DNA from: Kordiimonas gwangyangensis DSM 19435 = JCM 12864 | GTDB lineage: Bacteria > Pseudomonadota > Alphaproteobacteria > Sphingomonadales > Kordiimonadaceae | Direction of reading: 5' to 3' | Assembly (NCBI RefSeq): GCF_000375545.1 | Contig: NZ_AQXF01000001.1 | Span: forward strand, 901,617-965,616 | Length of the DNA: 64,000 nt | Part shown: piece by piece, positions 53,944-63,322 of the stretch | How the letters are laid out: every line of letters begins with the position of its first letter | Numbering within the stretch: the stretch's first letter is position 1 | The notes under the pieces: model-generated | Seen by the model: only the letters and a program-made list of their open reading frames with translations | What the model was told of the DNA's origin: nothing | The model's database searches: none | Program-made: the position numbers and the translations under genes

Positions 53944-54480
53944 TTATTTCGGCGCGATGACCATGATCATCTGGCGGCCTTCCATCTTGGGGCGTGCCTC
54001 GATCTTGGCTTCCTCTTCCATTTCACCCACGACACGCTGCAGCACTTCCATGCCCAGGTCCTGGTGGGCCATTTCACGGCCGCGGAAACGGATGGTCACC
54101 TTCACCTTGTCACCTTTTTCGATGAACTGGTGAATTTTCTTCATCTTGGTCTGGTAGTCATGGACATCGATGCCGGGACGCATCTTGATCTCTTTGACTT
54201 CCTGGGTTTTCTGGTTTTTCCGTGCAGCGTTGGCTTTTTTCTGCTGCTCGTACTTGAACTTACCGTAATCGAGAATCTTGCATACGGGCGGTTCCGCGTT
54301 CGGCGAGATCTCGACAAGATCAAGCCCAGCCTCATCCGCGAGATTCCTCGCCTGGCCGACTGTCACGACACCGTGGTTTTCACCATTAGCTCCGATCAGG
54401 CGTACCTCTTTGACACGGATCTGATCGTTGACGCGCGGCCCTTCCTGTTTGGGCGGAGCCGCAAATTGCCCTTTACGTAT
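53944..54480 (-). CDS. infC: Translation initiation factor IF-3
   Basis: Translating upstream of the first ATG/GTG-type start (54366) recovers the missing N-terminal domain: ...[47 protein letters not shown]. The only start that fits is ATA at 54480-54478, 7 bases after AGGAG, giving 178 residues. IF-3 genes typically use rare starts (AUU in E. coli), which lets IF-3 repress its own synthesis. C-domain: [17 protein letters not shown] and [18 protein letters not shown]. It is followed by a terminator rather than by rpmI-rplT. Confidence 0.93.
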   Translation of the reverse strand: MRKGQFAAPPKQEGPRVNDQIRVKEVRLIGANGENHGVVTVGQARNLADEAGLDLVEISPNAEPPVCKILDYGKFKYEQQKKANAARKNQKTQEVKEIKMRPGIDVHDYQTKMKKIHQFIEKGDKVKVTIRFRGREMAHQDLGMEVLQRVVGEMEEEAKIEARPKMEGRQMIMVIAPK

Positions 54481-54506
54481 GGTCGATTCTCCTATCGAAG
54501 TTAAGT

Positions 54507-54532
54507 GGCGGACCCATGTCCCAGGGTCCGCC
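54507..54532 (-). promoter_or_regulatory. Leader hairpin of infC
   Basis: GGCGGACCC-TGGGACAT-GGGTCCGCC, a perfect 9 bp stem in the infC leader between promoter and ribosome site. Could affect stability or translation. Confidence 0.5.
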
Positions 54533-54545
54533 TTGCACTTTTGTC

Positions 54546-54573
54546 ACTATAGCCGCAAACGCGCCTTATGCAA
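54546..54573 (-). promoter_or_regulatory. infC promoter
   Basis: On the minus strand TTGCAT (54573-54568) and TATAGT (54551-54546) with 16 bases between. A separate promoter here fits the terminator seen after thrS. Confidence 0.6.
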
Positions 54574-54582
54574 AGCCTTGAA

Positions 54583-54626
54583 AACGGGGGGTTTTGACAG
54601 GTGTCACTGATTTGCACACCCCCGTT
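54583..54626 (-). terminator. Probable thrS terminator
   Basis: On the minus strand AACGGGGG and CCCCCGTT pair, enclosing a smaller TGACA-CC-TGTCA hairpin, and the stem runs into TTTTC. Begins 10 bases after the thrS stop. Confidence 0.6.
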
Positions 54627-54635
54627 GCCAAATTG

Positions 54636-56621
54636 TCAGTTACCGGTTGGCATCTGGGCCTCAGCGGCCAGTGCCTCGGCCACCTCGTCAAGCGGCAGTA
54701 CCGTATTATCGTTTGAGCCAAGGCGTCGCATGGACACCTTGCCTTCTTCCGCCTCGCGCATGCCAACCACAAGGATCACCGGCACCTTGGCGTGGCTGTG
54801 TTCGCGAACCTTGTAGTTGATCTTCTCGTTCCGAAGGTCAGTGTTCACGCGCATGCCCTTGGCTTTCAAGGTTTCGGCCACTTTGGTGGCATAGCCGTCA
54901 GCGTCCGAGGTGATGGGCGCCACAACAACCTGTGTCGGTGCCATCCACAGCGGCATCTTGCCGGCATAGTGTTCGATCATGATGCCGATGAAACGCTCCA
55001 GCGTGCCAAGGATGGCACGGTGCAGCATCACCGGACGGTGTTTGGCACCGTCTTCACCGATATAGCTCGCGTCCAGGAGTTCCGGAATATTCGGATCAAG
55101 CTGAAGCGTGCCGCACTGCCAGGTACGGCCGATGGCGTCATTGAGGTGGAACTCAAGTTTCGGGCCATAGAAGGCACCCTCACCCGGCGCGAAATCATAA
55201 TCGAGCCCGGTTTCCTTGAGCGCAGCCTCAAGCCTGGCTTCCGCTTTGTCCCATTCCTCGTCCGTGCCCGCACGTTTTTCGGGGCGGGTAGCCAGCAGGA
55301 CCTTGAATTCAGGGAAGCCAAGGTCGCGGTAGACCGACGACAGCAGGTTACAGAAGTTGATCGTCTCCGCGGTGATCTGGTCCTCACGGCAGAAGATGTG
55401 GGCATCGTCCTGCGTCATCTGGCGCACACGCATCAGGCCGTGCAGCGCACCGTGCGCCTCGTTCCGGTGACAGCAGCCAAACTCCGCCATGCGGATCGGC
55501 AGGTCGCGGTAGGACTTGATACCCTGCTTGAAGATCTGCACGTGGGCCGGGCAGTTCATCGGCTTGAGCGCCATCAGTTTGGCGTCGCCCGACAGTACTG
55601 GCCCGTCTTCCTCGGTGTTCGGGATCTCGTCCGGCACCACGAACATATTCTCGCGGAACTTCGCCCAGTGGCCGGATTGCTCCCAGAACTTGCTGTCGAG
55701 AAGCTGCGGGGTTTTCACCTCCACATAGCCCGCGCCCTGAAGGCGTGTGCGGATGTATTTCTCAAGCGCCAGCCAGATGGTGTAACCCTGCGGGTGCCAG
55801 AAAACGCTGCCTTGCGCTTCTTCCTGCAGGTGAAAGAGGTCCATCTCGCGGCCCAGTTTGCGGTGGTCGCGTTTCGCGGCTTCTTCAAGCCGCGTGATAT
55901 AGGCGTTCAGTTCCTTCTTGTCGCGCCAGCAGGTGCCGTAGATGCGGGTCAGCATCTCGTTCTTGCTGTCGCCGCGCCAGTAAGCGCCCGCGACTTTCAT
56001 CAGCTTGAACGCGTCACCCAGTTTACCGGTCGAGGGCAGGTGCGGGCCACGGCAGAGGTCAAGCCACTCACCTTGCCGGTAAATTGTTACCGCCTCGCCT
56101 GCCGGGATTGCCTCAATCAGCTCGGCTTTATACAGCTCGCCAATCTTCTTGAAGTAGGCCACGGCTTCGTCACGGTCCCAAACCTCGCGGATGATCTCCT
56201 CGTCACGCGCCACGATCTCGTGCATGCGCTTCTCGATCACCTCAAGGTCTTCTTCGGTGAACGGCTTGTCGCGCGCGAAGTCGTAGAAGAAGCCGTCCTC
56301 GATCACGGGGCCGATGGTGACCTGCGTGCCGGTGAAAAGTTCCTGCACGGCTTCAGCCATGATGTGCGCCGCGTCGTGGCGCATCAGCTCAAGGCCGTCG
56401 TCGTCCTTCTTGGTGATGATGGAAACATCGGCGTCCGCCTCGATCGGGCGGCCAAGGTCCCACAGCTCGCCATTCACTTTGATCGCCAGCGCAGCCTTGA
56501 GGAGCCCCGGACCGATATCCGAGGCGAGTGTAGTGCCGGTCACCGGGCCATCAAACGTGCGCACGCTGCCATCAGGCAGGCGCAGGTTGACCGGGTTTTT
56601 GACACTCGCGTTCTCGTTCAT
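54636..56621 (-). CDS. thrS: Threonyl-tRNA synthetase
   Basis: A 661-residue class II synthetase: N-terminal TGS domain ([19 protein letters not shown]), editing domain with HDAAH (HxxxH) and RIYGTCW, catalytic core with zinc ligands (MNCPAHV, QH/His motifs) and the C-terminal anticodon-binding domain ([13 protein letters not shown]). Full length. A 611-residue antisense frame across it is a codon-bias shadow. Upstream of infC on the same strand, the common thrS-infC order. Confidence 0.97.
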   Translation of the reverse strand: MNENASVKNPVNLRLPDGSVRTFDGPVTGTTLASDIGPGLLKAALAIKVNGELWDLGRPIEADADVSIITKKDDDGLELMRHDAAHIMAEAVQELFTGTQVTIGPVIEDGFFYDFARDKPFTEEDLEVIEKRMHEIVARDEEIIREVWDRDEAVAYFKKIGELYKAELIEAIPAGEAVTIYRQGEWLDLCRGPHLPSTGKLGDAFKLMKVAGAYWRGDSKNEMLTRIYGTCWRDKKELNAYITRLEEAAKRDHRKLGREMDLFHLQEEAQGSVFWHPQGYTIWLALEKYIRTRLQGAGYVEVKTPQLLDSKFWEQSGHWAKFRENMFVVPDEIPNTEEDGPVLSGDAKLMALKPMNCPAHVQIFKQGIKSYRDLPIRMAEFGCCHRNEAHGALHGLMRVRQMTQDDAHIFCREDQITAETINFCNLLSSVYRDLGFPEFKVLLATRPEKRAGTDEEWDKAEARLEAALKETGLDYDFAPGEGAFYGPKLEFHLNDAIGRTWQCGTLQLDPNIPELLDASYIGEDGAKHRPVMLHRAILGTLERFIGIMIEHYAGKMPLWMAPTQVVVAPITSDADGYATKVAETLKAKGMRVNTDLRNEKINYKVREHSHAKVPVILVVGMREAEEGKVSMRRLGSNDNTVLPLDEVAEALAAEAQMPTGN

Positions 56622-56815
56622 CGGTAGGGTTTCCTAAAATGTTTTTCCAGATTGCTCGTTATCCATATAACAAACAAATTTACAGACCTTGGCGAGTTAA
56701 CTATGCGCCGCGCGGAAGTCAAGCAATGCCTTGGCTTTTATGCGTCTTGAGGCGTAAAAAGACCCCTGCTAGGGTCACGCTCGGGCAACACTTTGCATCT
56801 GAGGGGAATTTGCGC

Positions 56816-57568
56816 ATGGCTGAGCCATCATTCGTTGAAACCGACCACGGAACCCGTATCGCCTATCACCGCACCTATGGCGCGGGGCCGGGGGTGGTGT
56901 TCCTTGGCGGGTTCATGAGCGATATGGAAGGCTCTAAAGCGCTCGCGCTCGAGGAGTGGGCTAGAGCGCAAGGCCGCGCCTTTGTGCGCTTCGACTATCA
57001 GGGGCATGGGCAATCGTCCGGCAAGTTTGCCGACGGCACCATCGGCCTCTGGCTCAAGGATGCGCTTTCGGTCATTGACCGGCTGACCATGGGCCCGCAA
57101 ATCCTTGTGGGGTCTTCCATGGGCGGCTGGATCGCCCTCCTCGCCGCCAAGGCGCGCCGTGCGCGGGTGAAGGCGCTCGTCGGTATCGCCGCAGCACCCG
57201 ATTTCACGCTCTGGCACTGGGATGCGCTGACGGACGCGGAACGCGAAACGATCATGACGGAAGGCCGCTTGCTGGTGCCATCCGAATACGGCCCCGACCC
57301 TTATGTGTTCACCCGCGACCTGTTCGAGGACGGCTACAGGAGCCGCGTGAACCACGGCCCGATCCATCTCGATATTCCCGTACGCCTCATTCAGGGCACT
57401 TTGGACCCTGACGTGCCGTGGCAAACGGCCCTCAGTATCGCGGATAACCTGACGGGTGAGGACACGGAAGTCATCCTCGTGCCCGGCGGCGACCACCGGC
57501 TGTCGCGCGATGTGGACCTCGCGCGCCTCGTGCGCGTGGTCAGTAACCTCGCGGAAGGGCTGAAATAA
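56816..57568 (+). CDS. Alpha/beta hydrolase
   Basis: A 250-residue hydrolase: oxyanion segment GGFMSDMEGSKA, nucleophile elbow GSSMGGW (Ser), acid in GTLDPDVPW and His in GGDHRLS. Resembles the small palmitoyl-protein-thioesterase ABHD10-like hydrolases in layout. ATG 56816 preferred (GAGGGG upstream) over the frame from 56639, whose first residues are non-coding in character. Its stop overlaps the nth start (TAATG). Confidence 0.88.
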   Translation: MAEPSFVETDHGTRIAYHRTYGAGPGVVFLGGFMSDMEGSKALALEEWARAQGRAFVRFDYQGHGQSSGKFADGTIGLWLKDALSVIDRLTMGPQILVGSSMGGWIALLAAKARRARVKALVGIAAAPDFTLWHWDALTDAERETIMTEGRLLVPSEYGPDPYVFTRDLFEDGYRSRVNHGPIHLDIPVRLIQGTLDPDVPWQTALSIADNLTGEDTEVILVPGGDHRLSRDVDLARLVRVVSNLAEGLK

Positions 57569-58221
57569 TGGCGGGCAAATATTCAAAGCTGAACCGGGAG
57601 CAGATTTTCGAGTTTTTCAGAAGGCTGGCGGACGACAATCCAAATCCCGAAGGCGAGCTCGATTATGTGAACGAGTTCACACTGCTCGTCGCCGTTGTGC
57701 TGTCGGCGCAGGCGACCGACGTGGGGGTCAACAAGGCGACCAAAAACCTCTGGCCCGTGGCGGACACGCCGGAGAAGATGTATGCGCTCGGTGTCGATGG
57801 TCTGAAGGAATACATCAAAACCATCGGGCTCTATAATTCCAAAGCGGTGAATGTGATCGAGCTTTGCCGCATGCTGATCGAGAACCACGGCAGCAAGGTG
57901 CCGGAAACGCGGGAGGAGCTTGAAGCCCTGCCCGGCGTTGGCCGCAAAACCGCCAATGTGGTGCTGAATATTGCCTTCGGCCAGCCGACCTGTGCTGTGG
58001 ATACGCATATCTTCCGGGTGTCGAACCGCACCGGCCTCGCGCCCGGCAAGGACGTGCTGAAGGTCGAGCTGGCGCTTGAAAAGGTCATCCCAGAACCCTT
58101 CCGCCTGCACGCGCACCACTGGCTCATTCTGCTTGGCCGCTACATCTGCAAGGCCCGCAAGCCCGACTGCACCAAATGCAAGCTCACCGATATCTGCCTT
58201 TATAAGGAAAAGACACTTTGA
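57568..58221 (+). CDS. nth: Endonuclease III
   Basis: A 217-residue bifunctional DNA glycosylase/AP lyase for oxidised pyrimidines. HhH motif LPGVGRKTAN with catalytic K127, D145 in AVDTHIF, and the [4Fe-4S] Cys C194-x6-C201-x2-C204-x5-C210. Start overlaps the upstream stop; its end overlaps the next lipoprotein start. Confidence 0.97.
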   Translation: MAGKYSKLNREQIFEFFRRLADDNPNPEGELDYVNEFTLLVAVVLSAQATDVGVNKATKNLWPVADTPEKMYALGVDGLKEYIKTIGLYNSKAVNVIELCRMLIENHGSKVPETREELEALPGVGRKTANVVLNIAFGQPTCAVDTHIFRVSNRTGLAPGKDVLKVELALEKVIPEPFRLHAHHWLILLGRYICKARKPDCTKCKLTDICLYKEKTL

Positions 58222-58703
58222 TCAGATACCTTGTGCTTGTTGGCTTCTTGCTGCTGACAGCCTGTTCCGGCGGTTGGGAAGCGCGACAATCGCTTGGGCA
58301 AACCACTGAGGGTGCGCGGTATGGCACTGGCTGGCTATTTGGCGGGCCGTATATTTATGTGTATCCCTCAGGCACTGTGCACCGCAGGTATGAAGGAGGC
58401 ACAACAAGCATGCGCCTTGGTCAGGAAAGGACATACATCGACCGAGCTTTGTGGCTTCGCGTGGCAAAGATTGTGCAGGAAAAAGGTGGCGAGGAGCCGT
58501 TAGACCTTACGACCGATGAGAATGCCATCTGTGATGGTGGATACGAGTATCTTTATGTCCGGGTTGGCGAGAAAACGGCCTACTATCATTTCGATGCGAT
58601 GCCTTGCGAAGAGCGTATAGAAAAACATGATGCCGCTGGTAGGGAGATAGTGAACATTTTCAGGGAACTGGCGGAGTCATTCGATCAAAAGTCTCGTAAC
58701 TAG
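58218..58703 (+). CDS. Small lipoprotein A of a paralogous pair
   Basis: A 161-residue protein with signal peptide and lipobox LTAC (Cys16). The mature part has two further Cys and LWLRVAKIVQ and AGREIVNIFRELAES segments that resemble the next gene's product. No known domain. Overlaps the nth stop by 4 bases. Confidence 0.75.
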   Translation: MIRYLVLVGFLLLTACSGGWEARQSLGQTTEGARYGTGWLFGGPYIYVYPSGTVHRRYEGGTTSMRLGQERTYIDRALWLRVAKIVQEKGGEEPLDLTTDENAICDGGYEYLYVRVGEKTAYYHFDAMPCEERIEKHDAAGREIVNIFRELAESFDQKSRN

Positions 58704-58714
58704 ACCAAGCCAAA

Positions 58715-58730
58715 TGTCAGCGGGCTGACA
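58715..58730. promoter_or_regulatory. Palindrome between the two lipoprotein genes
   Basis: TGTCAGC-GG-GCTGACA, a perfect 7 bp inverted repeat with a two-base centre. Operator-like; too tight a loop for a typical terminator. Confidence 0.4.
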
Positions 58731-58754
58731 CCTGCCAGTGCAAGGAAAAGACAC

Positions 58755-59225
58755 TTGAAGCAGCGTTTTCTAATTTTACTGACGTTTCTCATGATGGGGT
58801 GTGTTTCTAACCCCACGCCTGATGTATCGGGTTTGGGGGCACGGGCGAATGGCGTGTCATATCAGGCAACATGCGAAACCTTTTCCCAGCAGTTGTTTCT
58901 GTTGCCCGACGGAACGATGGTAAGGAAGGTGCATCGATACGGCAAAGCGCCTCAATTGACTGTCACGCATACCCACGATGATTTGTGGCCGAGGGTAGCT
59001 GCCCTGTTGCAGACCGAAACCGGCAAGCAGGTGAAAGACGAGTTCCTGCCGTGGAACGAATTTGATGGGGGCCATGGCTGCCTCGTTGAAATGAATGTCC
59101 GGTCGGGAGCCTCGCAAGCTCACCTTATGGAGCAGGGTGGATCTCTAGGCCTCATACGGAAGTCAGACCGTGCAGGCAGGCTGATTGCAGACTTGTTGAT
59201 GCCGTATCTACCCCCGGTACCCTGA
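58755..59225 (+). CDS. Small lipoprotein B of a paralogous pair
   Basis: A 156-residue protein with signal peptide and lipobox MMGC (Cys16). DLWPRVAALLQ and AGRLIADLLMPYL match lipoprotein A in position and style. Starts with TTG 58755 after AAGGAAAAGACAC, a 15-base segment that is also found before the first lipoprotein gene. Function unknown. Confidence 0.7.
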   Translation: MKQRFLILLTFLMMGCVSNPTPDVSGLGARANGVSYQATCETFSQQLFLLPDGTMVRKVHRYGKAPQLTVTHTHDDLWPRVAALLQTETGKQVKDEFLPWNEFDGGHGCLVEMNVRSGASQAHLMEQGGSLGLIRKSDRAGRLIADLLMPYLPPVP

Positions 59226-59308
59226 CCCTTCCGATATCGCGCGCGTAAATCGCTCGACAACTGGACTGTCCGGTCTAATATTAGCCGAAATTCAATCGGG
59301 GGACCCTA

Positions 59309-60793
59309 ATGCGTATTCTGAAAACTCTTGGGCTTTTGCTGCTGCTGGCGGTGGTGATCATTGGCACGGTGATGGTCACGCGTACCTTCATGCTGCTGCC
59401 GGCGGGTGAGGCGCGGGTGCTGAAAAGTGCGGCGCTGGATGAGACAGAAGTGCGCCGCATTGGTGAAAACCTCGCTGCCGCCATCCGCTATGAGACCATC
59501 AGCCGGGACCTGAATACCGCGCCCGATGATGCGGCCTTCAAAGGCTTCCACAAGTTCTTGGAGGACACCTACCCCAATGCCCACAGGGTGATGGAAAAAG
59601 AAGTCGTCTCAGACTACTCACTCATGTACCGCTGGCCAGCCGCTGAAGGCGCCAGCAAAAAGCCCATCGCGCTCTTGGCGCACATGGATGTGGTGCCGGT
59701 GCCGGAATATGGCCTGAAGGACTGGAAACACCCGCCCTTCCACGGTGTGATTGATGCGGACGGTGTGCTGTGGGGCCGGGGCGCGCTCGATGATAAAGGC
59801 ATCCTGATTTCCCTCATGGAAGCGGCGGAACGTATGGCGGCTTCGGGCTTCACGCCAGACCGCGATATCTATTTCCTCTTCGGTCACGATGAGGAACTGG
59901 GCGGCGACAATGGTGCCGTGAAGATGGCAGAAATCCTCAAGGCGCGCGGTGTGCAGCTTGCCTGGGCGATGGACGAAGGTTCGGCCATGACCGACGGCAT
60001 TGTGCCCGGCATCAAAAGCCCGGTGGCGCTCGTCAGCCTTGGTGAAAAGGGCTCGGTCACGCTCAAATTCTCGGCTGAGGATGAAGGTGGGCACTCCAGC
60101 GCACCGAAAGAGTTCACGGCCGCCAGCCTCGCCGCCAAAGCGGGTGTGGCTGTGATGGACAACCCCTATGAGCCGATCCTCGATGAACACCTTGAGGAGT
60201 TCCTCTTCGCCATCGCGCCCGAACAGCCGTTCATCAACCGCCTGATGATCGCCAACCTTTGGCTCACGCGCCCGCTGATGGAAGCGGAACTCGCGAAAAG
60301 CCCGACGGTGGCAGCCTTCATGCGCACCACCACGGCGTTCACCATGATGAAATCGGGCACCAAAACCAACATTCTGCCGCAGTATGGCGAGGCGGTGGTG
60401 AACTACCGCATCCACCCGCGCGACACGGTTGAAAGTGTCACCGAACGCGCCCGCGCACTCGTGGATGACGAGCGGGTGAAAATCACCAACCTTGGCGGTG
60501 GCCGTGAAGCCACCAGCATGTCTGACCCCATGGGTGAGGGTTACAAGGCGATTGAAGCCACCATCGCGGACGAGTTCGGCGATATCCCCATCGCACCCAC
60601 GCTCACGGTGCAAGGCACCGACGCGCGGCATTATGACATTGTGGCTGACGGCGTGTACCGCTTCATGCCTTTTGTCTTCAAACCTGAAGACCTCAAACGT
60701 ATTCACGGCACCAATGAGGCCGTGCCGATCGCCGTAATCGCACGCCAAGTGGACTTCTTCGAGAAACTCATGCGGCGCTCGGCAGGCGAATAG
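59309..60793 (+). CDS. M20-family peptidase, membrane-anchored
   Basis: A 494-residue zinc amidohydrolase/peptidase with an N-terminal TM segment (about 5-28). Metal and catalytic motifs: LLAHMDVVPV (His, Asp), WGRGALDDKG (bridging Asp), HDEELGG (Glu-Glu), and the dimerisation insert. Closest in layout to PM20D1/carboxypeptidase-S type members, which act on N-acyl amino acids or dipeptides. ATG with GGGGG upstream. Confidence 0.92.
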   Translation: MRILKTLGLLLLLAVVIIGTVMVTRTFMLLPAGEARVLKSAALDETEVRRIGENLAAAIRYETISRDLNTAPDDAAFKGFHKFLEDTYPNAHRVMEKEVVSDYSLMYRWPAAEGASKKPIALLAHMDVVPVPEYGLKDWKHPPFHGVIDADGVLWGRGALDDKGILISLMEAAERMAASGFTPDRDIYFLFGHDEELGGDNGAVKMAEILKARGVQLAWAMDEGSAMTDGIVPGIKSPVALVSLGEKGSVTLKFSAEDEGGHSSAPKEFTAASLAAKAGVAVMDNPYEPILDEHLEEFLFAIAPEQPFINRLMIANLWLTRPLMEAELAKSPTVAAFMRTTTAFTMMKSGTKTNILPQYGEAVVNYRIHPRDTVESVTERARALVDDERVKITNLGGGREATSMSDPMGEGYKAIEATIADEFGDIPIAPTLTVQGTDARHYDIVADGVYRFMPFVFKPEDLKRIHGTNEAVPIAVIARQVDFFEKLMRRSAGE

Positions 60794-60900
60794 CACTAAT
60801 GCGTGAACGTCTGCGCTCAGCGATAGGTGCGGGCTTTAAAGTGCGTTATCATGGCCGCCATGCTGTTCAGAGTTCTGAAGGTCATTTGAGGAGGGCAAAT

Positions 60901-61341
60901 ATGAAAAAGCTCCCGGTTATTACCACTGTTTTTGCTGCCTGCTTTGCTGTTGCGGGCATGGGTGCCGCGCAGGCGCTTGATCACCACGGGAAGGGTGAGA
61001 AGGGCGAGATGCACGATATGCACAAGGCGGCGATGGAAAAAGCGCAAGCCAAGTGCGACGAAGCGATGAAGAAGGCTGAAGGCGGGTCTGATAAGGATAA
61101 AGCCAAAGCCCAGGCCAAGTGCGACAAGGCTATCGCCAAAGCCCACAAGAAAAACGCCAAAGACATGGGCAAGGAACACAAAAAGCACGCCAAGGATATG
61201 GCGAAAGAACATAAAAAACATGCCAAAGACATGGCCAAAGAGCACAAGAAACATGCCAAGGACATGAAAGACAAAAAGGCGAAAAAAGAAAAAGAAAAGG
61301 ATGATGATGACAGTGACGAGGATGAAGATCCTTCGCTCTGA
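60901..61341 (+). CDS. Exported lysine/histidine-rich repeat protein
   Basis: A 146-residue protein with signal peptide (about 1-26, ending AQA). The rest is highly charged; from about residue 80 a KEHKKHAKDMA-type unit of 11 residues is repeated at least four times, and the C-terminus is acidic (DDDDSDEDED). Two or three Cys appear in KAQAKCD units. Looks like a periplasmic metal- or polyanion-binding protein, but no family is recognised. ATG 60901 lies behind GAGGAGG. Confidence 0.75.
   Translation: MKKLPVITTVFAACFAVAGMGAAQALDHHGKGEKGEMHDMHKAAMEKAQAKCDEAMKKAEGGSDKDKAKAQAKCDKAIAKAHKKNAKDMGKEHKKHAKDMAKEHKKHAKDMAKEHKKHAKDMKDKKAKKEKEKDDDDSDEDEDPSL
61180..61278 (+). repeat. 33-base tandem repeat within the Lys/His-rich gene
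   Basis: Units encoding KEHKKHAKDMA follow each other with few changes, so the DNA repeats at 33-base intervals. Prone to length change by slippage. Confidence 0.7.
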
Positions 61342-61362
61342 TTGTCCAGCCTTGATGAAAAC

Positions 61363-61396
61363 ACCGCCCCGGCCCTTGGTTTCGGGGCGGTTTTTT
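61363..61396 (+). terminator. Rho-independent terminator
   Basis: ACCGCCCC and GGGGCGGT pair over 8 bp with a 13-base loop, followed by TTTTTT. It ends the Lys/His-rich gene and overlaps the end of the convergent GNAT gene. Confidence 0.85.
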
Positions 61397-61850
61397 ATGG
61401 CAGCTGGTACTCCATGACCAGAAGCTGCTCGCCGGGCACGGAGGTGAGGTCCTCACCCGTCTGTTTGAAGCCGAGTGATGTGTATACATGCACCGCGCGC
61501 TCGTTTCGGGCGTAAACGTCGAGCCAGATGGTCTCAAGCGCTTCATCCTGCGCGAAATAGGCCAGCACATCGCGCATGAAGGCGCGGCCAATGCCAAAGC
61601 CGCGGCGCGCAACGATGATGCGCCGCCACTCCAGCCGGTCGGCACTATTGTAGTTCAGGATGGCAAAGCCGATGGGCTTGCCTTCAACATTCTCCGCAAT
61701 GAGATACCGATAAGTCGGGTCAGCCAACTTAGTTGCATGTTGTTCCTCATTCCACTGATGCACATATTGGTTGGCCGGGTCCATCTCCAACGCGCGGATA
61801 AAAAAGATATCGTCTTCGGTGGCGAGACGGGTACGATGGAATGAGGTCAT
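61395..61850 (-). CDS. GNAT-family N-acetyltransferase
   Basis: A 151-residue acetyltransferase; RRIIVARRGFGIGRAFMRDVLAYF contains the R/Q-x-x-G-x-G/A acetyl-CoA loop, and WLDVYARNERAVHVYTSLGFKQTGE is motif B. Acceptor unknown. Divergent to the HIT gene. Confidence 0.9.
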   Translation of the reverse strand: MTSFHRTRLATEDDIFFIRALEMDPANQYVHQWNEEQHATKLADPTYRYLIAENVEGKPIGFAILNYNSADRLEWRRIIVARRGFGIGRAFMRDVLAYFAQDEALETIWLDVYARNERAVHVYTSLGFKQTGEDLTSVPGEQLLVMEYQLP

Positions 61851-61883
61851 GACACTACCTTGGTCGAGCTTTGGAGCGCTACT

Positions 61884-62303
61884 ATGACAGGATTTTCACT
61901 GCACGCACAACTGGCAGCGGACACCGAATGGGTGGAGACGCTGTCGCTTTGCCGTGTGCTTCTGATGAATGACAGCACCTACCCGTGGCTCATTCTGGTG
62001 CCGGAGCGTGCGGGCATCCGCGAAATCCATGAGCTGTCGGAAGCTGACCAGCAAACCCTGATGCGGGAGATGACGGCGGTCGCGCGCATCATGGAACTGG
62101 CGTTTGACGCGAACAAAATGAATGTGGCGGCACTTGGCAATATGGTGCCGCAGCTGCATATCCATGTCATCGCGCGCTATGAGGGTGACCCAGCGTGGCC
62201 AGGCCCCATATGGGGTAAAACCCCCGCCGTGCCCTATGAGGCAGACGTGAAACGCGCCCGTATTGAACACCTGCGCGAACATCTGCGCACTGTGCCGCGC
62301 TAA
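61884..62303 (+). CDS. HIT-domain protein with altered triad
   Basis: A 139-residue HIT-fold protein. The triad region reads QLHIHVIAR: the first His of HxHxHxx is Gln, leaving two His, a form that recurs in some bacterial HIT members. MNVAALGNMVPQLHIHV is the family's core. Start at ATG 61884 (MTGFSLHAQL); GTG 61860 is possible. Hydrolase activity likely on nucleoside substrates, uncertain. Confidence 0.88.
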   Translation: MTGFSLHAQLAADTEWVETLSLCRVLLMNDSTYPWLILVPERAGIREIHELSEADQQTLMREMTAVARIMELAFDANKMNVAALGNMVPQLHIHVIARYEGDPAWPGPIWGKTPAVPYEADVKRARIEHLREHLRTVPR

Positions 62304-62396
62304 ACAAAAAAGCCGGAGCAGAGTCCCGTTTTTGTCTATTGATTAAATATTCTGACCAATTTTAAACTATTACGAGAAAAGGGTGTTGCGAATGAT

Positions 62397-63239
62397 ATGA
62401 AAAAACGTTTCCTGATTTATTGCGATGAGTCTGCTGAGAAGGGGAAATACTTCTCTAACTTTTACGGGGGAGCGTTACTAGATTCTCACTACCAACGCGA
62501 AGTGGAAGACCGGCTGAATGCTTGTAGAGAGGCTGTCCAGCTTACCAGTGAAATCAAATGGACTAAAGTCTCAGAGGGATACCTTAAAAAGTATATCGCA
62601 TTTGTAGATGTGATTTTTGATCTTTTAGAGGAGGATAAATTAAAGCTGAGGATAATGTTTACTCAGAACAGATTTGTCCCTGAAATTGATGAAGAGTATA
62701 AGGTCGATAATCAATATTATCTCTTATACTACCAATTCATAAAGCATGCGTTTGGCTTGCGTTACATTGAGAGCGATGCTGATCGAGTTGACTTGACACT
62801 GTTTCTGGACGATGTTCCTGACAAAAGTGAGAAATACGAAATATTTAAAGATTATCTGGCAGGTCTAAGCAGGAACCCAATCTTCCGCGCAAGGAATCTA
62901 ACCTTGAGCCGCGAAGACATCACGCATGTAGATTCAAAAAGGCACGTGATATTGCAAGCAACAGACGTTGTTTTGGGTGCGATGCAGTTCCGACTTAACG
63001 ACATGCATAAGGCGATACCTGAGGGTCAAAGGCGTCGTGGAAAAAGAACGATTGCTAAAGAGAAGCTCTACAAGCACGTTCTTCAACGCATTCGAAAATT
63101 TCACGCCAATTTTAACATTGGTATTAGCACGGGGGTGAGGGGAGAGTATTCAAATCGATGGCATCACGAGTATCGGCACTGGCTATTTATTCCCAGTGAT
63201 TCTCGAATAAATCATGATGCTCCGTCTAAAAAGAAATAG
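62397..63239 (+). CDS. DUF3800-domain protein
   Basis: A 280-residue protein of the DUF3800 family: LIYCDESAEKG at the start (Asp-Glu-Ser), and ILQATDVVLGAMQFRLND toward the end, both recurrent acidic motifs in this family, which has an RNase H-like look and is common in mobile elements and defence islands. Base composition is clearly more AT-rich than its neighbours, so it is probably acquired. Lies alone between the HIT gene and purH. Confidence 0.82.
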   Translation: MKKRFLIYCDESAEKGKYFSNFYGGALLDSHYQREVEDRLNACREAVQLTSEIKWTKVSEGYLKKYIAFVDVIFDLLEEDKLKLRIMFTQNRFVPEIDEEYKVDNQYYLLYYQFIKHAFGLRYIESDADRVDLTLFLDDVPDKSEKYEIFKDYLAGLSRNPIFRARNLTLSREDITHVDSKRHVILQATDVVLGAMQFRLNDMHKAIPEGQRRRGKRTIAKEKLYKHVLQRIRKFHANFNIGISTGVRGEYSNRWHHEYRHWLFIPSDSRINHDAPSKKK

Positions 63240-63307
63240 CGGCACCCGCTAATTTCTACTTACTACCCCTAGTGGAACTAAAGGCTTCGAAAAAAGCAGG
63301 AGCCGCT

Positions 63308-63322
63308 GATATAAATTATATC
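63308..63322. promoter_or_regulatory. AT-rich palindrome next to the DUF3800 gene
   Basis: GATATAA-A-TTATATC, perfect 7 bp inverted repeat between the DUF3800 gene and purH. Possible operator or insertion remnant. Confidence 0.35.

Noticed and set aside
54792-56627. 611-codon open frame antisense to thrS
   Set aside because: Sense strand is unmistakably threonyl-tRNA synthetase; the antisense frame is a codon-bias artefact.
60901-61341. Histone H1-like DNA-binding protein
   Set aside because: Lys-rich repeats resemble histone-like tails, but a clear signal peptide and acidic C-terminus argue for export.
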